A DNA stretch of 64,000 nt from Paenarthrobacter ureafaciens (GTDB taxonomy: Bacteria > Actinomycetota > Actinomycetes > Actinomycetales > Micrococcaceae): assembly GCF_004028095.1 (NCBI RefSeq), contig NZ_SBHM01000006.1, positions 434,001-498,000 on the forward strand, read 5' to 3'. This document shows positions 33,613-42,484 of this stretch, in pieces. Made by a program: the position numbers and the translations under genes. The notes beneath the pieces were generated by a model, which was not told where the DNA came from, ran no database searches, and saw only the letters and a list, made by a program, of their open reading frames with translations. Every line of letters begins with the position of its first letter. Position 1 is the first letter of the stretch.

Positions 33613-34713
33613 CTAAAAGCCGTGGCGCGGAATGGCCCGTTCGTATTGTGGAACCCACGAAATTTCGTGCCCGATCTCGTATGCAGCGCGCAACCACCAG
33701 TGCGGGTCGCGTAGTGCAGCGCGGGCCATGAACACGGCGTCGGCCCGCCCGTTGGCGACGATGTCTTCTGCCTGGGTGGGGCTGGTCAGCAGCCCCACAG
33801 CTCCGGTGGGAACACCGGCGTCGTGCTTTACCCGCTCGGCGAAGCCGGCCTGGTAGCCGGGCACGGCCTTGATGGACTGGTGGGCAACCGCGCCGCCGCT
33901 GGAAACGTCAACAAGGTCCACGCCGCGCTCTGCGGCCGCACGGGCGAGGCGGACCGAGGCCTCCACATCGACTCCCCCGTCGGCCCAATCCGACGCGGAG
34001 ATCCGCAGGAGCAACGGCATCGAATCGGGGATCACAGCCCGGACGGCGTCCACCACGGCGAGCATGAGGCGGTTGCGGCCGGCTTCGTCCCCGCCCCACG
34101 CGTCCGAGCGGGTATTGATCAGGGGGCTCTGGAACTGGTGCAGGAGGTAGCCGTGGGCGCCATGGATCTCAACGGTGTCGAAGCCGATCGACACCGCTCG
34201 TTGCGCTGCGGCTGCAAAGTCGGCCACAACGCCAAGAATTTCTTCTTCCGTCATCGCCGCCGGCGCTGCGTAGCCGTCAAAAGCATCCGTTGTGGGCCCC
34301 ACCGTTGGCCAACCACCGTCTGCAGGAGGAACGGTCCCGGATTTCCCGGAGAAGGGCCAGTAAGTAGAGGCCTTCCGCCCGGCGTGGGCCAGCTGTGCGC
34401 CGATCTTGCAGTCCACGGCCCCGTGGGCATGGACAAATCCGACGATACGCTCCCACGCAGCCGCCTGTTCGTCAGAGTACAGGCCGGCATCGCGCGGGCT
34501 GATCCGTCCGGCGGGGTTGACCGCTGCCGCCTCGCTCATGATCAGGGCCGCACCTCCGGACGCAAAGGAACCAAGATGCATCAGGTGCCAGTCGTTGGGC
34601 ACCCCCTCCCCCGTCTCCGGCAGGCAGCTGTACTGGCACATGGGAGAAACCCAGCCGCGATGCGCGATGGTGAGCGAACGCAGCTGGAGCGGGCTGAACA
34701 GCGCGGAGGGCAC
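33613..34713 (-). CDS. NADH:flavin oxidoreductase, old yellow enzyme (YqjM-like)
   Basis: A 366-residue FMN-binding TIM-barrel enzyme. It matches the YqjM/thermophilic-like OYE class: LFSPLQLRSLTIAHRGWVSP, MCQYS (with the Cys that tunes FMN), AQLAHAGRKAS, EIHGAHGYLLHQFQSPL (catalytic His pair), and GRADAVFMARAALRDPHWW. These enzymes reduce activated C=C bonds using NAD(P)H. The start overlaps the stop of the upstream thioredoxin/TPR gene by one base, so the two are co-transcribed. Confidence 0.92.
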   Translation of the reverse strand: MPSALFSPLQLRSLTIAHRGWVSPMCQYSCLPETGEGVPNDWHLMHLGSFASGGAALIMSEAAAVNPAGRISPRDAGLYSDEQAAAWERIVGFVHAHGAVDCKIGAQLAHAGRKASTYWPFSGKSGTVPPADGGWPTVGPTTDAFDGYAAPAAMTEEEILGVVADFAAAAQRAVSIGFDTVEIHGAHGYLLHQFQSPLINTRSDAWGGDEAGRNRLMLAVVDAVRAVIPDSMPLLLRISASDWADGGVDVEASVRLARAAAERGVDLVDVSSGGAVAHQSIKAVPGYQAGFAERVKHDAGVPTGAVGLLTSPTQAEDIVANGRADAVFMARAALRDPHWWLRAAYEIGHEISWVPQYERAIPRHGF

Positions 34714-35699
34714 TAGAACAACACCCTCGCCAACCCTTGCCGCGCCTTGGCAACACGTTCGTCGGATACACCCACTACCTCGAACAGCTCAAGGAGCCGA
34801 ACACGGGCTGCTTCCCTTTCCTGGCCAAAGTTCCGCCCGATGAAGGCAATGATGCGGTTGAAGCCGTCCTCGATGTGCCCGCCGGACACATCAAGATCGG
34901 CGACGCCCAGCTGCGCGTGGACGTTATCAGGCTCCTGTGCGGCAAGTTCCCTGAGGCTTTCGGCATCTGCCGCGCTCAGTTTTTCCAGTCGGGCCATCAG
35001 CTCGACCTGGGCCAGGCCCGCCTTCGCATCAGCATCAGCCGGTTGTTCGAGGAGCGCCTGCTTGTAGGCCGCGGCTGCACCGGCGTAGTCGCCGGCTTCA
35101 ATCGCGTGGATTGCGGCTTGGTGCAGCGGCGGAAGGGGTTCCGGCTCTGCTTCAGCACCCTGGGTGCCGTCGCCGATGCTTCCGTTCACGCCGTTGGCGG
35201 CTGCCACTTGGAGGAGTTCCTCCACAAGGCTCTTGATTTGGGCGTCGTCGGCAGGCCCTTGGAAGAGGGGAACCGGCTGGCCTTTGACCACGGCAACGGC
35301 CGTGGGAACGGCCTGTACCTGAAATGCCTGGGCAAGCTGCGGGAAGGTGTCTACGTCCGCAGCAGCGAGGACCAGCCTGCCCCCGAAGCTTTCCACGACG
35401 CGCTGCGCTGCGGCAAGCACGCCGGGCGAATCGGCCGCGTAGCGCGACCACAAAAGGAAGAGCACAGGCACCTGGGCGGACAGCTGCACCAGGTCCTGGA
35501 AATTTGTTTCCGTGGCGTCGACGCGCAGCGACGGGCCTCCGGCTGCAGCTTCTCCGTTCTCCGTGGGCTCCGGAGAGGCGGCCGCGACAGGCGGCTGCGG
35601 CGGTGCGGGAGGCCGGCGCAACGACGAGAGGTCGACGGCGCCACGAAGGTTAAGCTGACTGGCAGCGGCTGGAGTGGGACGGTATCCGGGCGAACTCAT
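34713..35699 (-). CDS. Thioredoxin-fold/TPR protein (CnoX/YbbN-like)
   Basis: A 328-residue protein with a Pro/Ala-rich N-terminus (~60 residues), a thioredoxin fold (VPVLFLLWSRYAADSPG, then FQVQAVPTAVAVVKGQPVP with the cis-Pro) and a C-terminal TPR region (AIHAIEAGDYAGAAAAYKQA, LAAQEPDNVHAQLGVADL). The active-site CxxC is absent; the position reads WSRYAADS, so it cannot do normal disulfide chemistry. E. coli CnoX is a holdase chaperone with this architecture. Its place corresponds to Rv1324 of M. tuberculosis. The ATG at 35699 follows TAGAGT by 7 nt. Confidence 0.85.
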   Translation of the reverse strand: MSSPGYRPTPAAASQLNLRGAVDLSSLRRPPAPPQPPVAAASPEPTENGEAAAGGPSLRVDATETNFQDLVQLSAQVPVLFLLWSRYAADSPGVLAAAQRVVESFGGRLVLAAADVDTFPQLAQAFQVQAVPTAVAVVKGQPVPLFQGPADDAQIKSLVEELLQVAAANGVNGSIGDGTQGAEAEPEPLPPLHQAAIHAIEAGDYAGAAAAYKQALLEQPADADAKAGLAQVELMARLEKLSAADAESLRELAAQEPDNVHAQLGVADLDVSGGHIEDGFNRIIAFIGRNFGQEREAARVRLLELFEVVGVSDERVAKARQGLARVLF

Positions 35700-35706
35700 A
35701 CCGACC

Positions 35707-35712
35707 ACTCTA
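35707..35712 (-). promoter_or_regulatory. Leaderless -10 box of the thioredoxin/TPR gene
   Basis: TAGAGT on the minus strand, 7 nt before the ATG at 35699. Confidence 0.45.
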
Positions 35713-35735
35713 GCCGCTGCCATGCCGTGGGAAGG

Positions 35736-37472
35736 CTACTTGAAGCTGGCTCCCACGAGGCCGCGGGTCGCAGCCACGAGCTTCATCGGATCCGAGGAAC
35801 CGGCCGGCGGAATGTAGACCGCCACCGACTCTGCGAAGTTCAGCGACATACCCGTCGTGGTTTCCTTGCCACCGGCAAAGACGGCTGAATCGTCTTCAAG
35901 GATCAGCTTGTCACCGGCGGCCTTGGGAGTTCCCTCGAAGGAGAAGTCCAGGCGGCCGACCACCAGGGCACCGCCGTCGGCCGTGCGAAGCACTACCGTC
36001 TGGTTGGTGACCGGGGTATGGGTGAATTTGAAGTTGGCGCTGGTACCGTTCTTGACCGTCTCCGCCTGGTACGTCAGGGCACCGGCGATGTAAGGCGAGG
36101 ACTGCCCGTCAGCAAGCTTGCTGCGGTTGGGCGAGTCCGGCGTGGTCAGCATCTCACCAAGGATGCCCAAAGCTTCGTTGCCGCTGTAGGCAAGGCCCGT
36201 CTTGTCATCGGCAGCGGCAGGGGCGGTTCCTTCACGGGGCACCGGGAACGAGGGGAAGTTGGTGCCGGGCTGAAGGGGAGCCGTTCCCCACAGCTTGTAG
36301 TTCTCGCGCGGCGAGAGCTGGACCAAGGTCAGCACCTGCGGGACCACGTTGCCGTCGCCCTGGGTCAGTGCGAAGACCGTACGCGGCCAGTCGCGCTTGG
36401 TGCTGATAACACTGCTTTGCAGCTTGGTGGCGCGGACAGGCATGCGTGCCTCGTAGGCCGAAACCGCGGAACGGATCTTGTAGTTGGCCGTGCGGACCTG
36501 GAGTTCCATCATGTCCACGCGCGGTGCCAGCTTGGCGGCGTCCTTGGCGGCATCGGCTGCATCCACAGTGCTGGCCACCTGTTCGAGGATGCGCTGGAGC
36601 TGGGACTCGAGCATGACGGGTTGCGCGTCGCCGCCTTCGGCGGCCGGGGCGCTCGGGGAACCCGGGTTCGATGCCGGCACGGCCTGGGCCGCGACGGCCG
36701 TTCCGCCCACCAGCGTGGCCACGAGGGCGCCGGCAACGGCAGTGACGCGGAGGGCGGACCCTTCTGTACCTGGCGTACGACGGCGGTCGGCGCCGTCTGC
36801 GGGCGACTGCACCGGAAGAGCGGTGGTCTCTCCGCCATCACGGGGGGCATCGTCGTCGTTGTCCTTGCGGCGTGCGGCCAGTGCCCTGGCGACAAACGGC
36901 AGTGCCGCGCCGACAAGGATGATGATGATGCCCAGGACGATGAGCGGAACAGCCCACGGTGTGGTGGCGTTGTTCGGGAACGTCATGGAGATCGACGACG
37001 GCGCGGGCTTGGTTCCGTCGCTGGCTACCAGCAGCGACCACTCGCCGCCGGCCGGCGGGTTCCACGTGTAGTCGAGCTCGCCGCTGCCTTCTTCGGTGTT
37101 GACCCAAAGATCCGAACCTACCGGCGTGGGGGCCGTAGCCTCGCCGTCCTCCGCGGTGACTTCCAGCGACTTCTGGTCCTGCGATACCCCGGTGAGGGTG
37201 TTGTGGGCGGTTTCGCCCACCCAGGCTTCGACGTCGTCGGGCCGTCCCGTGGCGACGATGAAGTTTCCTTCACCTTGGATCTTGATCTTCACCGGACCCT
37301 CGTGGAGGGCAATCAACTTCTGGTCGATTACCGTCAACGGGGCAGCTTTAGTGTCACTGGGTACCGAGGCCGTCACGGTCTCGGAGGGGGCCCAGAAAGT
37401 CAGCTGGCCAATGCCGGCCAGCATCGTCAGCAGGCCCAGCAGCACCAGCGTGGCTGCAGTCTTCAAACGCAC
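35736..37472 (-). CDS. Uncharacterised secreted/membrane-anchored protein
   Basis: I do not recognise a family. The 578-residue product starts with a signal-anchor-like segment (LKTAATLVLLGLLTMLAGIG), then ~150 residues predicted outside, a second hydrophobic helix (PLIVLGIIIILVGAALPFVA), a charged Arg/Asp linker, a third hydrophobic stretch (GALVATLVGGTAVAAQAVP) that looks like an internal signal sequence, and a large Ala/Asp-containing extracytoplasmic part ending in a beta-rich domain. The GTG at 37472 (AGGTGAT 4-5 nt upstream) is preferred to the ATG at 37487, which lacks a ribosome site. It is followed by the thioredoxin/TPR gene after 36 bp. Confidence 0.75.
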   Translation of the reverse strand: MRLKTAATLVLLGLLTMLAGIGQLTFWAPSETVTASVPSDTKAAPLTVIDQKLIALHEGPVKIKIQGEGNFIVATGRPDDVEAWVGETAHNTLTGVSQDQKSLEVTAEDGEATAPTPVGSDLWVNTEEGSGELDYTWNPPAGGEWSLLVASDGTKPAPSSISMTFPNNATTPWAVPLIVLGIIIILVGAALPFVARALAARRKDNDDDAPRDGGETTALPVQSPADGADRRRTPGTEGSALRVTAVAGALVATLVGGTAVAAQAVPASNPGSPSAPAAEGGDAQPVMLESQLQRILEQVASTVDAADAAKDAAKLAPRVDMMELQVRTANYKIRSAVSAYEARMPVRATKLQSSVISTKRDWPRTVFALTQGDGNVVPQVLTLVQLSPRENYKLWGTAPLQPGTNFPSFPVPREGTAPAAADDKTGLAYSGNEALGILGEMLTTPDSPNRSKLADGQSSPYIAGALTYQAETVKNGTSANFKFTHTPVTNQTVVLRTADGGALVVGRLDFSFEGTPKAAGDKLILEDDSAVFAGGKETTTGMSLNFAESVAVYIPPAGSSDPMKLVAATRGLVGASFK

Positions 37473-37705
37473 AGGATCACCTATCATCAGCGGTCGTTGA
37501 ACTTCAAGGGTAACCGTTTTGTTATCAAAGAGTCAGATCGGGCCTCGGCCCCGGACACACCCGAATCCCCGTAACGGCGCTGTCAAAGCGCAAATACAGG
37601 CTCCTGATAGTGTGGCGATCATCATGGTACCCGGGCTGCTTTTAGGCCCGGAAATGCCGCCGAGATGACATAACCGTCGTTACCGAGCAAAGGAACCCGA
37701 CCCGC

Positions 37706-38998
37706 GTGAAAGACCACTTGGACCCCCGGCCCGTCGACGGATCCGGTACGCCCGGCGTGGACGCCCCCGCCGAGGGGACCTCCGTGACGGTCCCGGTGCG
37801 GACGGGACGCTGGGCGGCTTTGGGCCGTAGGCTGCGCCAGCCCATACCCGGCGCCCGGACGCGCGTCCGGTTCGAAATGCCGCCCGAGGACGAATCCGAT
37901 GACTACGCGGAGCGCTTAAAGGGAGAGGACGAAGGCAACTTCGGGGCCCCCGGCCCCAGGATGTCCTCGCAGCATCCCTTGTACGTCGGGTTCATGGGTA
38001 CTGCCGGCGTCGGGGTCGCATTGCTGGTGTACTACATCGCCAGCAATACGACGCAGTTGTTGTTGTGGATCGTCACCGCACTGTTCATAGCCCTGGGGCT
38101 CGACCCCGTGGTGCGCTGGCTCGAATCCCGCAAGATTCCCCGCCCTGCCGGAATCCTCATCTCGGTATCCGTGCTGGTCCTCGCCGTCGCCGGTTTCTTC
38201 GCCACCCTGATCCCCACCATCGTGGGCCAGGTATCGGAGATTGTGCGCCAGGCTCCCGACTGGATCCGCGATTTCCTCAACTCCGACTTCTTCCGGACGG
38301 TGGACAACCAGTTTGGCCTCCGGGAGAGGATCACCACGGAACTGGACAAGTTCGGCCAAAACTCCGAGGCAGTCGGCGGAATCTTCGGCGGCGTAGTGGG
38401 CTTCGGCTCGTCCGTGGCCAACGGCCTGTTCGGCACGCTGATCGTCCTGGTGCTCAGCCTCTACTTCCTGGCCGCGCTTCCCTCCATGAAGCGGTGGGCC
38501 TACCGCCTGGCTCCGCGTTCACGCCGGCCCCGGGTCGAAGCCCTGTCGGAGGCCATCACCGATTCCGTGGGCAACTACGTCATAGGCCAGGCCTGCGTCG
38601 CACTCCTGAATGCACTGTTCGCGTTCATCGTGATGACTATCCTGGGCATCCCCTTCAGCGTCCTGCTGGCCTTTGTGGTGGCGTTGCTGGCGTTCATTCC
38701 GCTGGTCGGCGGCATGATCGCCGCCGTCGTGGTCATCTTGGTGGCACTCACCGCCGGATGGCAGACGGCCGTGATTTACGCGATCGTCTACTTTGCCTAC
38801 CTGCAGTTCGAGGCATACTTCATCTCCCCGCGCATCATGCAGCGGGCCGTAGCCGTGCCGGGGGCCGTTGCCGTGATCTCCGTCATCGCCGGCGGCAGCC
38901 TCCTGGGCGTCCTGGGCGCCCTGATCGCCATCCCGACAGCGGCGGCCATCATGCTGCTGATCAAGGAAGTGTTCATCGTCCGGCAAGACCGGCACTGA
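37706..38998 (+). CDS. AI-2E-family transporter
   Basis: A 430-residue permease of the AI-2 exporter (TqsA/YdiK/PerM) family. Conserved stretches: LFIALGLDPVVRWLESRKIPRP, LSLYFLAALPSMKRWAYRLAP, YVIGQACVALLNALFAFI, LVGGMIAAVVVILVALTAGW and FEAYFISPRIMQRAVAVPG. The ~90-residue N-terminus is polar and disordered-looking. Despite the family name, most members are of unknown substrate and some are cation antiporters. The GTG at 37706 has AAAGGA upstream at a rather long distance. Confidence 0.87.
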   Translation: MKDHLDPRPVDGSGTPGVDAPAEGTSVTVPVRTGRWAALGRRLRQPIPGARTRVRFEMPPEDESDDYAERLKGEDEGNFGAPGPRMSSQHPLYVGFMGTAGVGVALLVYYIASNTTQLLLWIVTALFIALGLDPVVRWLESRKIPRPAGILISVSVLVLAVAGFFATLIPTIVGQVSEIVRQAPDWIRDFLNSDFFRTVDNQFGLRERITTELDKFGQNSEAVGGIFGGVVGFGSSVANGLFGTLIVLVLSLYFLAALPSMKRWAYRLAPRSRRPRVEALSEAITDSVGNYVIGQACVALLNALFAFIVMTILGIPFSVLLAFVVALLAFIPLVGGMIAAVVVILVALTAGWQTAVIYAIVYFAYLQFEAYFISPRIMQRAVAVPGAVAVISVIAGGSLLGVLGALIAIPTAAAIMLLIKEVFIVRQDRH

Positions 38999-39029
38999 CG
39001 GGCACTGTCGCGCTGAGCGCTGCCGGGCC

Positions 39030-39824
39030 CTAACCCTGCGCTACCGGCCCCGCCCAGGTCCGCGGCAATCCGTCCGCGCCCGCACCCGCTTCCGTGACGT
39101 CGTCGACGATTTCATCCAGGACGCGCGCCGCGTACTTCTCTCCGACCCAGAGGTGCTTGGCGCCGTCGACTCCCACCAGCCGCGCTTGCGGCACCAGGCT
39201 GAAGCGCCGGGCGGCCTCGGCAGGCTGGAGGTAATCGTCATGCTCCGGGACAAGCACCGTCAGCGGTTTGCCGGCTGCAGCCCACTCCTTCAGATGCACA
39301 TCGGTGGCACGGTGCAGGGGCGGCGACAACAGGATTGCCCCTTCCACCTGTGAGGCAACCGGCTCCACGGCCCCGTACATCAGCGCCAGCTCGGTTCCGA
39401 AGGACCACCCCACCAACCAGCGGTTCGGCAGCCCGCGCTCCACGGCGAAGCGGACCGCGGCTTCGACGTCGTAGCGCTCCCCGATCCCCTCTTCGAACCC
39501 GCCGTCGCTGGTACCCCGCGGGGAACTGGTGCCGCGCGTGTTGAACCGCAGGACCGCCACCCCGGAGAGCGCCGGCAAGCGGTAGGAGGCTTTGCGGTAC
39601 ACGTGGGAGTCCATGAATCCGCCATGGGTGGGCAGCGGGTGGAGGGTTATGAGCGTGGCCGCAATCTCCCCGGACTCCGGCAGCGCCAACTCCCCAACCA
39701 AGACTTTTCCGTCCTCTGTGGTGAACTCCACATTCTCCCGACGGGCGGGAAGCACAGTGGAAGCACGGATTTCCGATGGAGCATCCTGGGGCGTGAAGAC
39801 GAAGCTGGCGGGATCGAAAGTCAT
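39030..39824 (-). CDS. Alpha/beta hydrolase
   Basis: A 264-residue hydrolase. The oxyanion motif is [16 protein letters not shown], the nucleophile elbow [16 protein letters not shown] (GWSFG) and the C-terminal catalytic His lies in [13 protein letters not shown]. The TLHPxP...HGG form is typical of the dienelactone-hydrolase-like/'alpha/beta hydrolase' proteins of actinobacteria. Substrate unknown. The ATG at 39824 is chosen over in-frame upstream codons because a TAGGCT box lies 7 nt before it and family similarity starts there. Confidence 0.83.
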   Translation of the reverse strand: MTFDPASFVFTPQDAPSEIRASTVLPARRENVEFTTEDGKVLVGELALPESGEIAATLITLHPLPTHGGFMDSHVYRKASYRLPALSGVAVLRFNTRGTSSPRGTSDGGFEEGIGERYDVEAAVRFAVERGLPNRWLVGWSFGTELALMYGAVEPVASQVEGAILLSPPLHRATDVHLKEWAAAGKPLTVLVPEHDDYLQPAEAARRFSLVPQARLVGVDGAKHLWVGEKYAARVLDEIVDDVTEAGAGADGLPRTWAGPVAQG

Positions 39825-39831
39825 GGCATCC

Positions 39832-39837
39832 AGCCTA
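39832..39837 (-). promoter_or_regulatory. Leaderless -10 box of the alpha/beta hydrolase gene
   Basis: TAGGCT on the minus strand, 7 nt before the ATG at 39824. Confidence 0.4.
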
Positions 39838-39843
39838 AGGGAA

Positions 39844-40176
39844 TCAGCGGTAGCGGTAGGTCCGGGTAGTCCAGCAATTGGTGTGCCAATGCCTCCGCTC
39901 GGCCAGGCCCGCAGCTTCACCGAACAGGTGGCTGTCCGACCACACCACCAGGTGCGCGATGCCGGGCATGATGGCGGTGGAGCAACCCGGGCAGATGTAT
40001 TGTTTCTCCGCTTTCCGGGCGGTCATCGTCCGGACCATCCAGTCGCCGTCGGGTGCGCTTTCCCGCCTCGCGATACCTGCCCGGGCCCTTTCAAGGTCCA
40101 GATCAGGAGGCTCGCCGGCCCATTTGCTGGAACGCATGCCGGACGCGTTGCGACGGGGCCTGTTGGAGCGGGGCAT
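39844..40176 (-). CDS. Small zinc-ribbon-like protein
   Basis: A 110-residue basic protein. The N-terminal half is Arg/Pro-rich; the C-terminal half has [20 protein letters not shown] (CxxC) and [12 protein letters not shown] (HxxxC), a plausible zinc site. Similar actinobacterial proteins beside nucS are usually labelled 'ATP/GTP-binding protein' without a visible P-loop; none is seen here either. The ATG at 40176 follows a CAGAAT box by 6 nt. It is divergent from nucS, 48 bp away. Confidence 0.72.
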   Translation of the reverse strand: MPRSNRPRRNASGMRSSKWAGEPPDLDLERARAGIARRESAPDGDWMVRTMTARKAEKQYICPGCSTAIMPGIAHLVVWSDSHLFGEAAGLAERRHWHTNCWTTRTYRYR

Positions 40177-40182
40177 GCATCC

Positions 40183-40188
40183 ATTCTG
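40183..40188 (-). promoter_or_regulatory. Leaderless -10-like box of the zinc-ribbon gene
   Basis: CAGAAT on the minus strand, 6 nt before the ATG at 40176; the first base departs from TANNNT. Confidence 0.3.
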
Positions 40189-40211
40189 CCCTGCCGCTGG
40201 CACCCAAGCGG

Positions 40212-40217
40212 TAATGT
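40212..40217 (+). promoter_or_regulatory. Leaderless -10 box of nucS
   Basis: TAATGT 7 nt before the GTG at 40225. Confidence 0.45.
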
Positions 40218-40224
40218 GGGGCGG

Positions 40225-40920
40225 GTGCGACTTGTCATAGCCCGTTGTTCTGTTGATTATGTTGGCCGCCTTAAGGCCCATCTGCCGCTGGCCACAAGGC
40301 TCCTGCTGGTGAAGGCTGACGGCTCCGTCCTGGTGCATTCCGATGGCGGCTCCTACAAGCCCTTGAACTGGATGAGCCCGCCGGCCACCCTCCGGGTTAT
40401 CTCCCCGGAAGAGACCGAGGTGGAGGAAGGCGTGGTGGAGCAGTGGACGGTCCAGTCCGCTAAAACCGATGACCGCCTCATCATCAACATCTATGAACAC
40501 CTCCATGACACCTCCCACGAACTGGGAGTGGACCCGGGCCTCATCAAGGACGGCGTCGAAGCCGACCTCCAGCGCCTGCTCGCCGAGCAGATCGAGACGT
40601 TGGGACCGGGCTATTCATTGATACGGCGGGAGTACTTCACGGCAATCGGGCCTGTAGACATCCTTGCCAGGGACGCCAACGGAGGCACGGTAGCCATCGA
40701 GTTGAAGCGCCGCGGCGATATTGACGGCGTGGAACAGTTGACCCGTTACCTGGAACTGCTCAACCGCGATCCGCTTCTTGCTCCCGTACGGGGCATCTTT
40801 GCCGCCCAGCAGATCAAGCCCCAAGCCAAGGTCCTGGCCAACGACCGCGGCATTGATTGCGTCACCCTGGATTATGACGCCATGCGCGGCGTGGATGACA
40901 GTGAGTCCCGGCTCTTCTGA
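40225..40920 (+). CDS. nucS: Mismatch-specific endonuclease NucS/EndoMS
   Basis: A 231-residue enzyme that cuts at mismatches and replaces MutS-MutL repair in most actinobacteria. Start [16 protein letters not shown], an N-terminal DNA-binding half with [14 protein letters not shown], and the nuclease half with Asp145, Glu159 and Lys161 ([29 protein letters not shown]). The last residues, SRLF, resemble a sliding-clamp-binding tail. The GTG start is without a ribosome site; a TAATGT box lies 7 nt before it. It is divergent from the zinc-ribbon gene. Confidence 0.94.
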   Translation: MRLVIARCSVDYVGRLKAHLPLATRLLLVKADGSVLVHSDGGSYKPLNWMSPPATLRVISPEETEVEEGVVEQWTVQSAKTDDRLIINIYEHLHDTSHELGVDPGLIKDGVEADLQRLLAEQIETLGPGYSLIRREYFTAIGPVDILARDANGGTVAIELKRRGDIDGVEQLTRYLELLNRDPLLAPVRGIFAAQQIKPQAKVLANDRGIDCVTLDYDAMRGVDDSESRLF

Positions 40921-40952
40921 CGCCCCTTCCCGGGTGCTGTGCCGCAGGCCAC

Positions 40953-40958
40953 TAGAAT
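40953..40958 (+). promoter_or_regulatory. Leaderless -10 box of nagA
   Basis: TAGAAT 7 nt before the ATG at 40966. Confidence 0.5.
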
Positions 40959-40965
40959 CGAAAGC

Positions 40966-42210
40966 ATGACTGCCGCAGAGCACACTGCCCCTCCCGCGCC
41001 CAGCCTCCAGATTCTCGCGGGAACTTTGGTCACGGACGGCTCCGTCATCGAGGACGGCCTCCTGGCCATCGACGGCGACCGCATCGCTTACGCCGGACCC
41101 GCCGCCGACTTCGACGCCGAGGATTTCCCCGGCTTCGCCACCGCGATCCGGCACGGAGTGCCAACCGGCCACCTGATCCTTCCAGGCCTGGTGGATGTCC
41201 ATTGCCATGGCGGAGACGGCGGGGACTTTCCCACGGGCGAGGAAGAGTCCGCCCGGAAGGCAGCCGCTTTCCTCCACCGTTCGGGAACCACCACGTTCTT
41301 GGCCAGCATGGTCACCGCTCCGCGGGAGGATCTGCTGCGCGGCATAGAGCTTTACGTGAAGCTTGCGGACGAAGGTCTTGTTGGCGGCATCCACCTCGAA
41401 GGACCCTTCCTGTCGCATGCCAGGTGCGGCGCACAGAACCCGGACTACCTGCTGGATCCGGACCTGGACCTGATGGAGGAACTGGTGTTCGCTGCCGCCG
41501 GCAAGCTCGCCACCATGACCTACGCGCCGGAACTCCCCGACGCTGCTGCCTTGGTTGACCTGATGACTTCCCACGGGGTGACCCCATCCCTGGGTCACAC
41601 CGACTGCGACTACGCCGTTGCGGCCGCTTCCCTCGCCGCGGCCAAGGAAGGCCTGGAGTCGGCAGGGTTCGACGGCGTCAGCTCGCTGCCCACCGTCACC
41701 CACCTTTTCAACGGCATGCCTCCGATGCACCACCGCGCGCCGGGTCCTGTGGCCGCCTGCCTGCGGATGGCGCAGGAAGGCAAAGCGGTGGTGGAACTCA
41801 TTGCCGACGACACCCACCTTGATCCCGCCATGGTGGCCACGGTCTTCCAGTTGATCGGCGCTCCGAACATCCTCCTGGTCACCGACTCCATGGCCGCTGC
41901 GGGGCTGGCGGACGGCAACTACATGCTGGGCCCGTCCCCGGTGACCGTCACCAACGGCGTTGCCACGCTGGATGCCACCGGGTCCATCGCCGGCGGAACC
42001 TCTACCCTGCTGGGTGTAGTGCGAAGGACTGTCGCCGCCGGGGTCGGCTTGCCCGAGGCCGTGTGTTCAGCCACCTCGGTACCTGCCGCCGTCCTGGGCC
42101 TTTCCGACGAGATCGGGGGTCTCCGGCGGGGGCTCCGTGCCGACGTTGTGACGACAGACCAGGAACTGGGCCTGACCGGCGTGATGCGTAATGGTGAATG
42201 GTTGTCGTGA
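40966..42210 (+). CDS. nagA: N-acetylglucosamine-6-phosphate deacetylase
   Basis: A 414-residue amidohydrolase that removes acetate from GlcNAc-6-phosphate. Motifs: LPGLVDVHCHGGDGGDF (metal His), GGIHLEGPFLSHARCGAQNP (Glu), PSLGHTDCDY (His), VTHLFNGMPPMHHR (His), and LLVTDSMAAAGLADG (catalytic Asp). The Glu/His/His single-metal form fits NagA. The ATG at 40966 is chosen over 40939 because of the -10 box and absence of any ribosome site upstream. It works with NagB encoded at 30272. Confidence 0.95.
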   Translation: MTAAEHTAPPAPSLQILAGTLVTDGSVIEDGLLAIDGDRIAYAGPAADFDAEDFPGFATAIRHGVPTGHLILPGLVDVHCHGGDGGDFPTGEEESARKAAAFLHRSGTTTFLASMVTAPREDLLRGIELYVKLADEGLVGGIHLEGPFLSHARCGAQNPDYLLDPDLDLMEELVFAAAGKLATMTYAPELPDAAALVDLMTSHGVTPSLGHTDCDYAVAAASLAAAKEGLESAGFDGVSSLPTVTHLFNGMPPMHHRAPGPVAACLRMAQEGKAVVELIADDTHLDPAMVATVFQLIGAPNILLVTDSMAAAGLADGNYMLGPSPVTVTNGVATLDATGSIAGGTSTLLGVVRRTVAAGVGLPEAVCSATSVPAAVLGLSDEIGGLRRGLRADVVTTDQELGLTGVMRNGEWLS

Positions 42211-42239
42211 CGCCAAACGGCGCCCCGCGAATTAGGGTG

Positions 42240-42484
42240 TCGCGTTACCTCCTTTTTACCGAAAATTTTCGCCAAATTGCCTAAAAGACCGTTGACCTCC
42301 GGCAGCGCTCATGAAAGTGTTGTAGCAGTCTTTGTGTAGGTGGTTTTCATGCTCGCAAGACGGGTTGCGAGCGTGAAGCTCCTGCAAATCCAACTGTGCC
42401 CCAGTCGGTTTGCGGATCTTCTCGCGGAGTAACAAAGCCGGTACGAGGTGTATCGGACTGAAGTTCCATAATGAGGAGAAATAC
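42240..42484 (+). promoter_or_regulatory. Structured leader of the cold-shock gene
   Basis: The 274-bp gap before csp holds two stem-loops: GCTCGCAA (42351-42358) with its complement (42365-42372) around a GACGGG loop, and CCGGTAC (42438-42444) with GTATCGG (42450-42456) around GAGGT, 16 nt before the GAGGAG ribosome site (42473-42478). A TTGACC at 42292-42297 may be a -35, but no clear -10 follows. Long structured leaders are typical of cold-shock genes. Confidence 0.5.
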
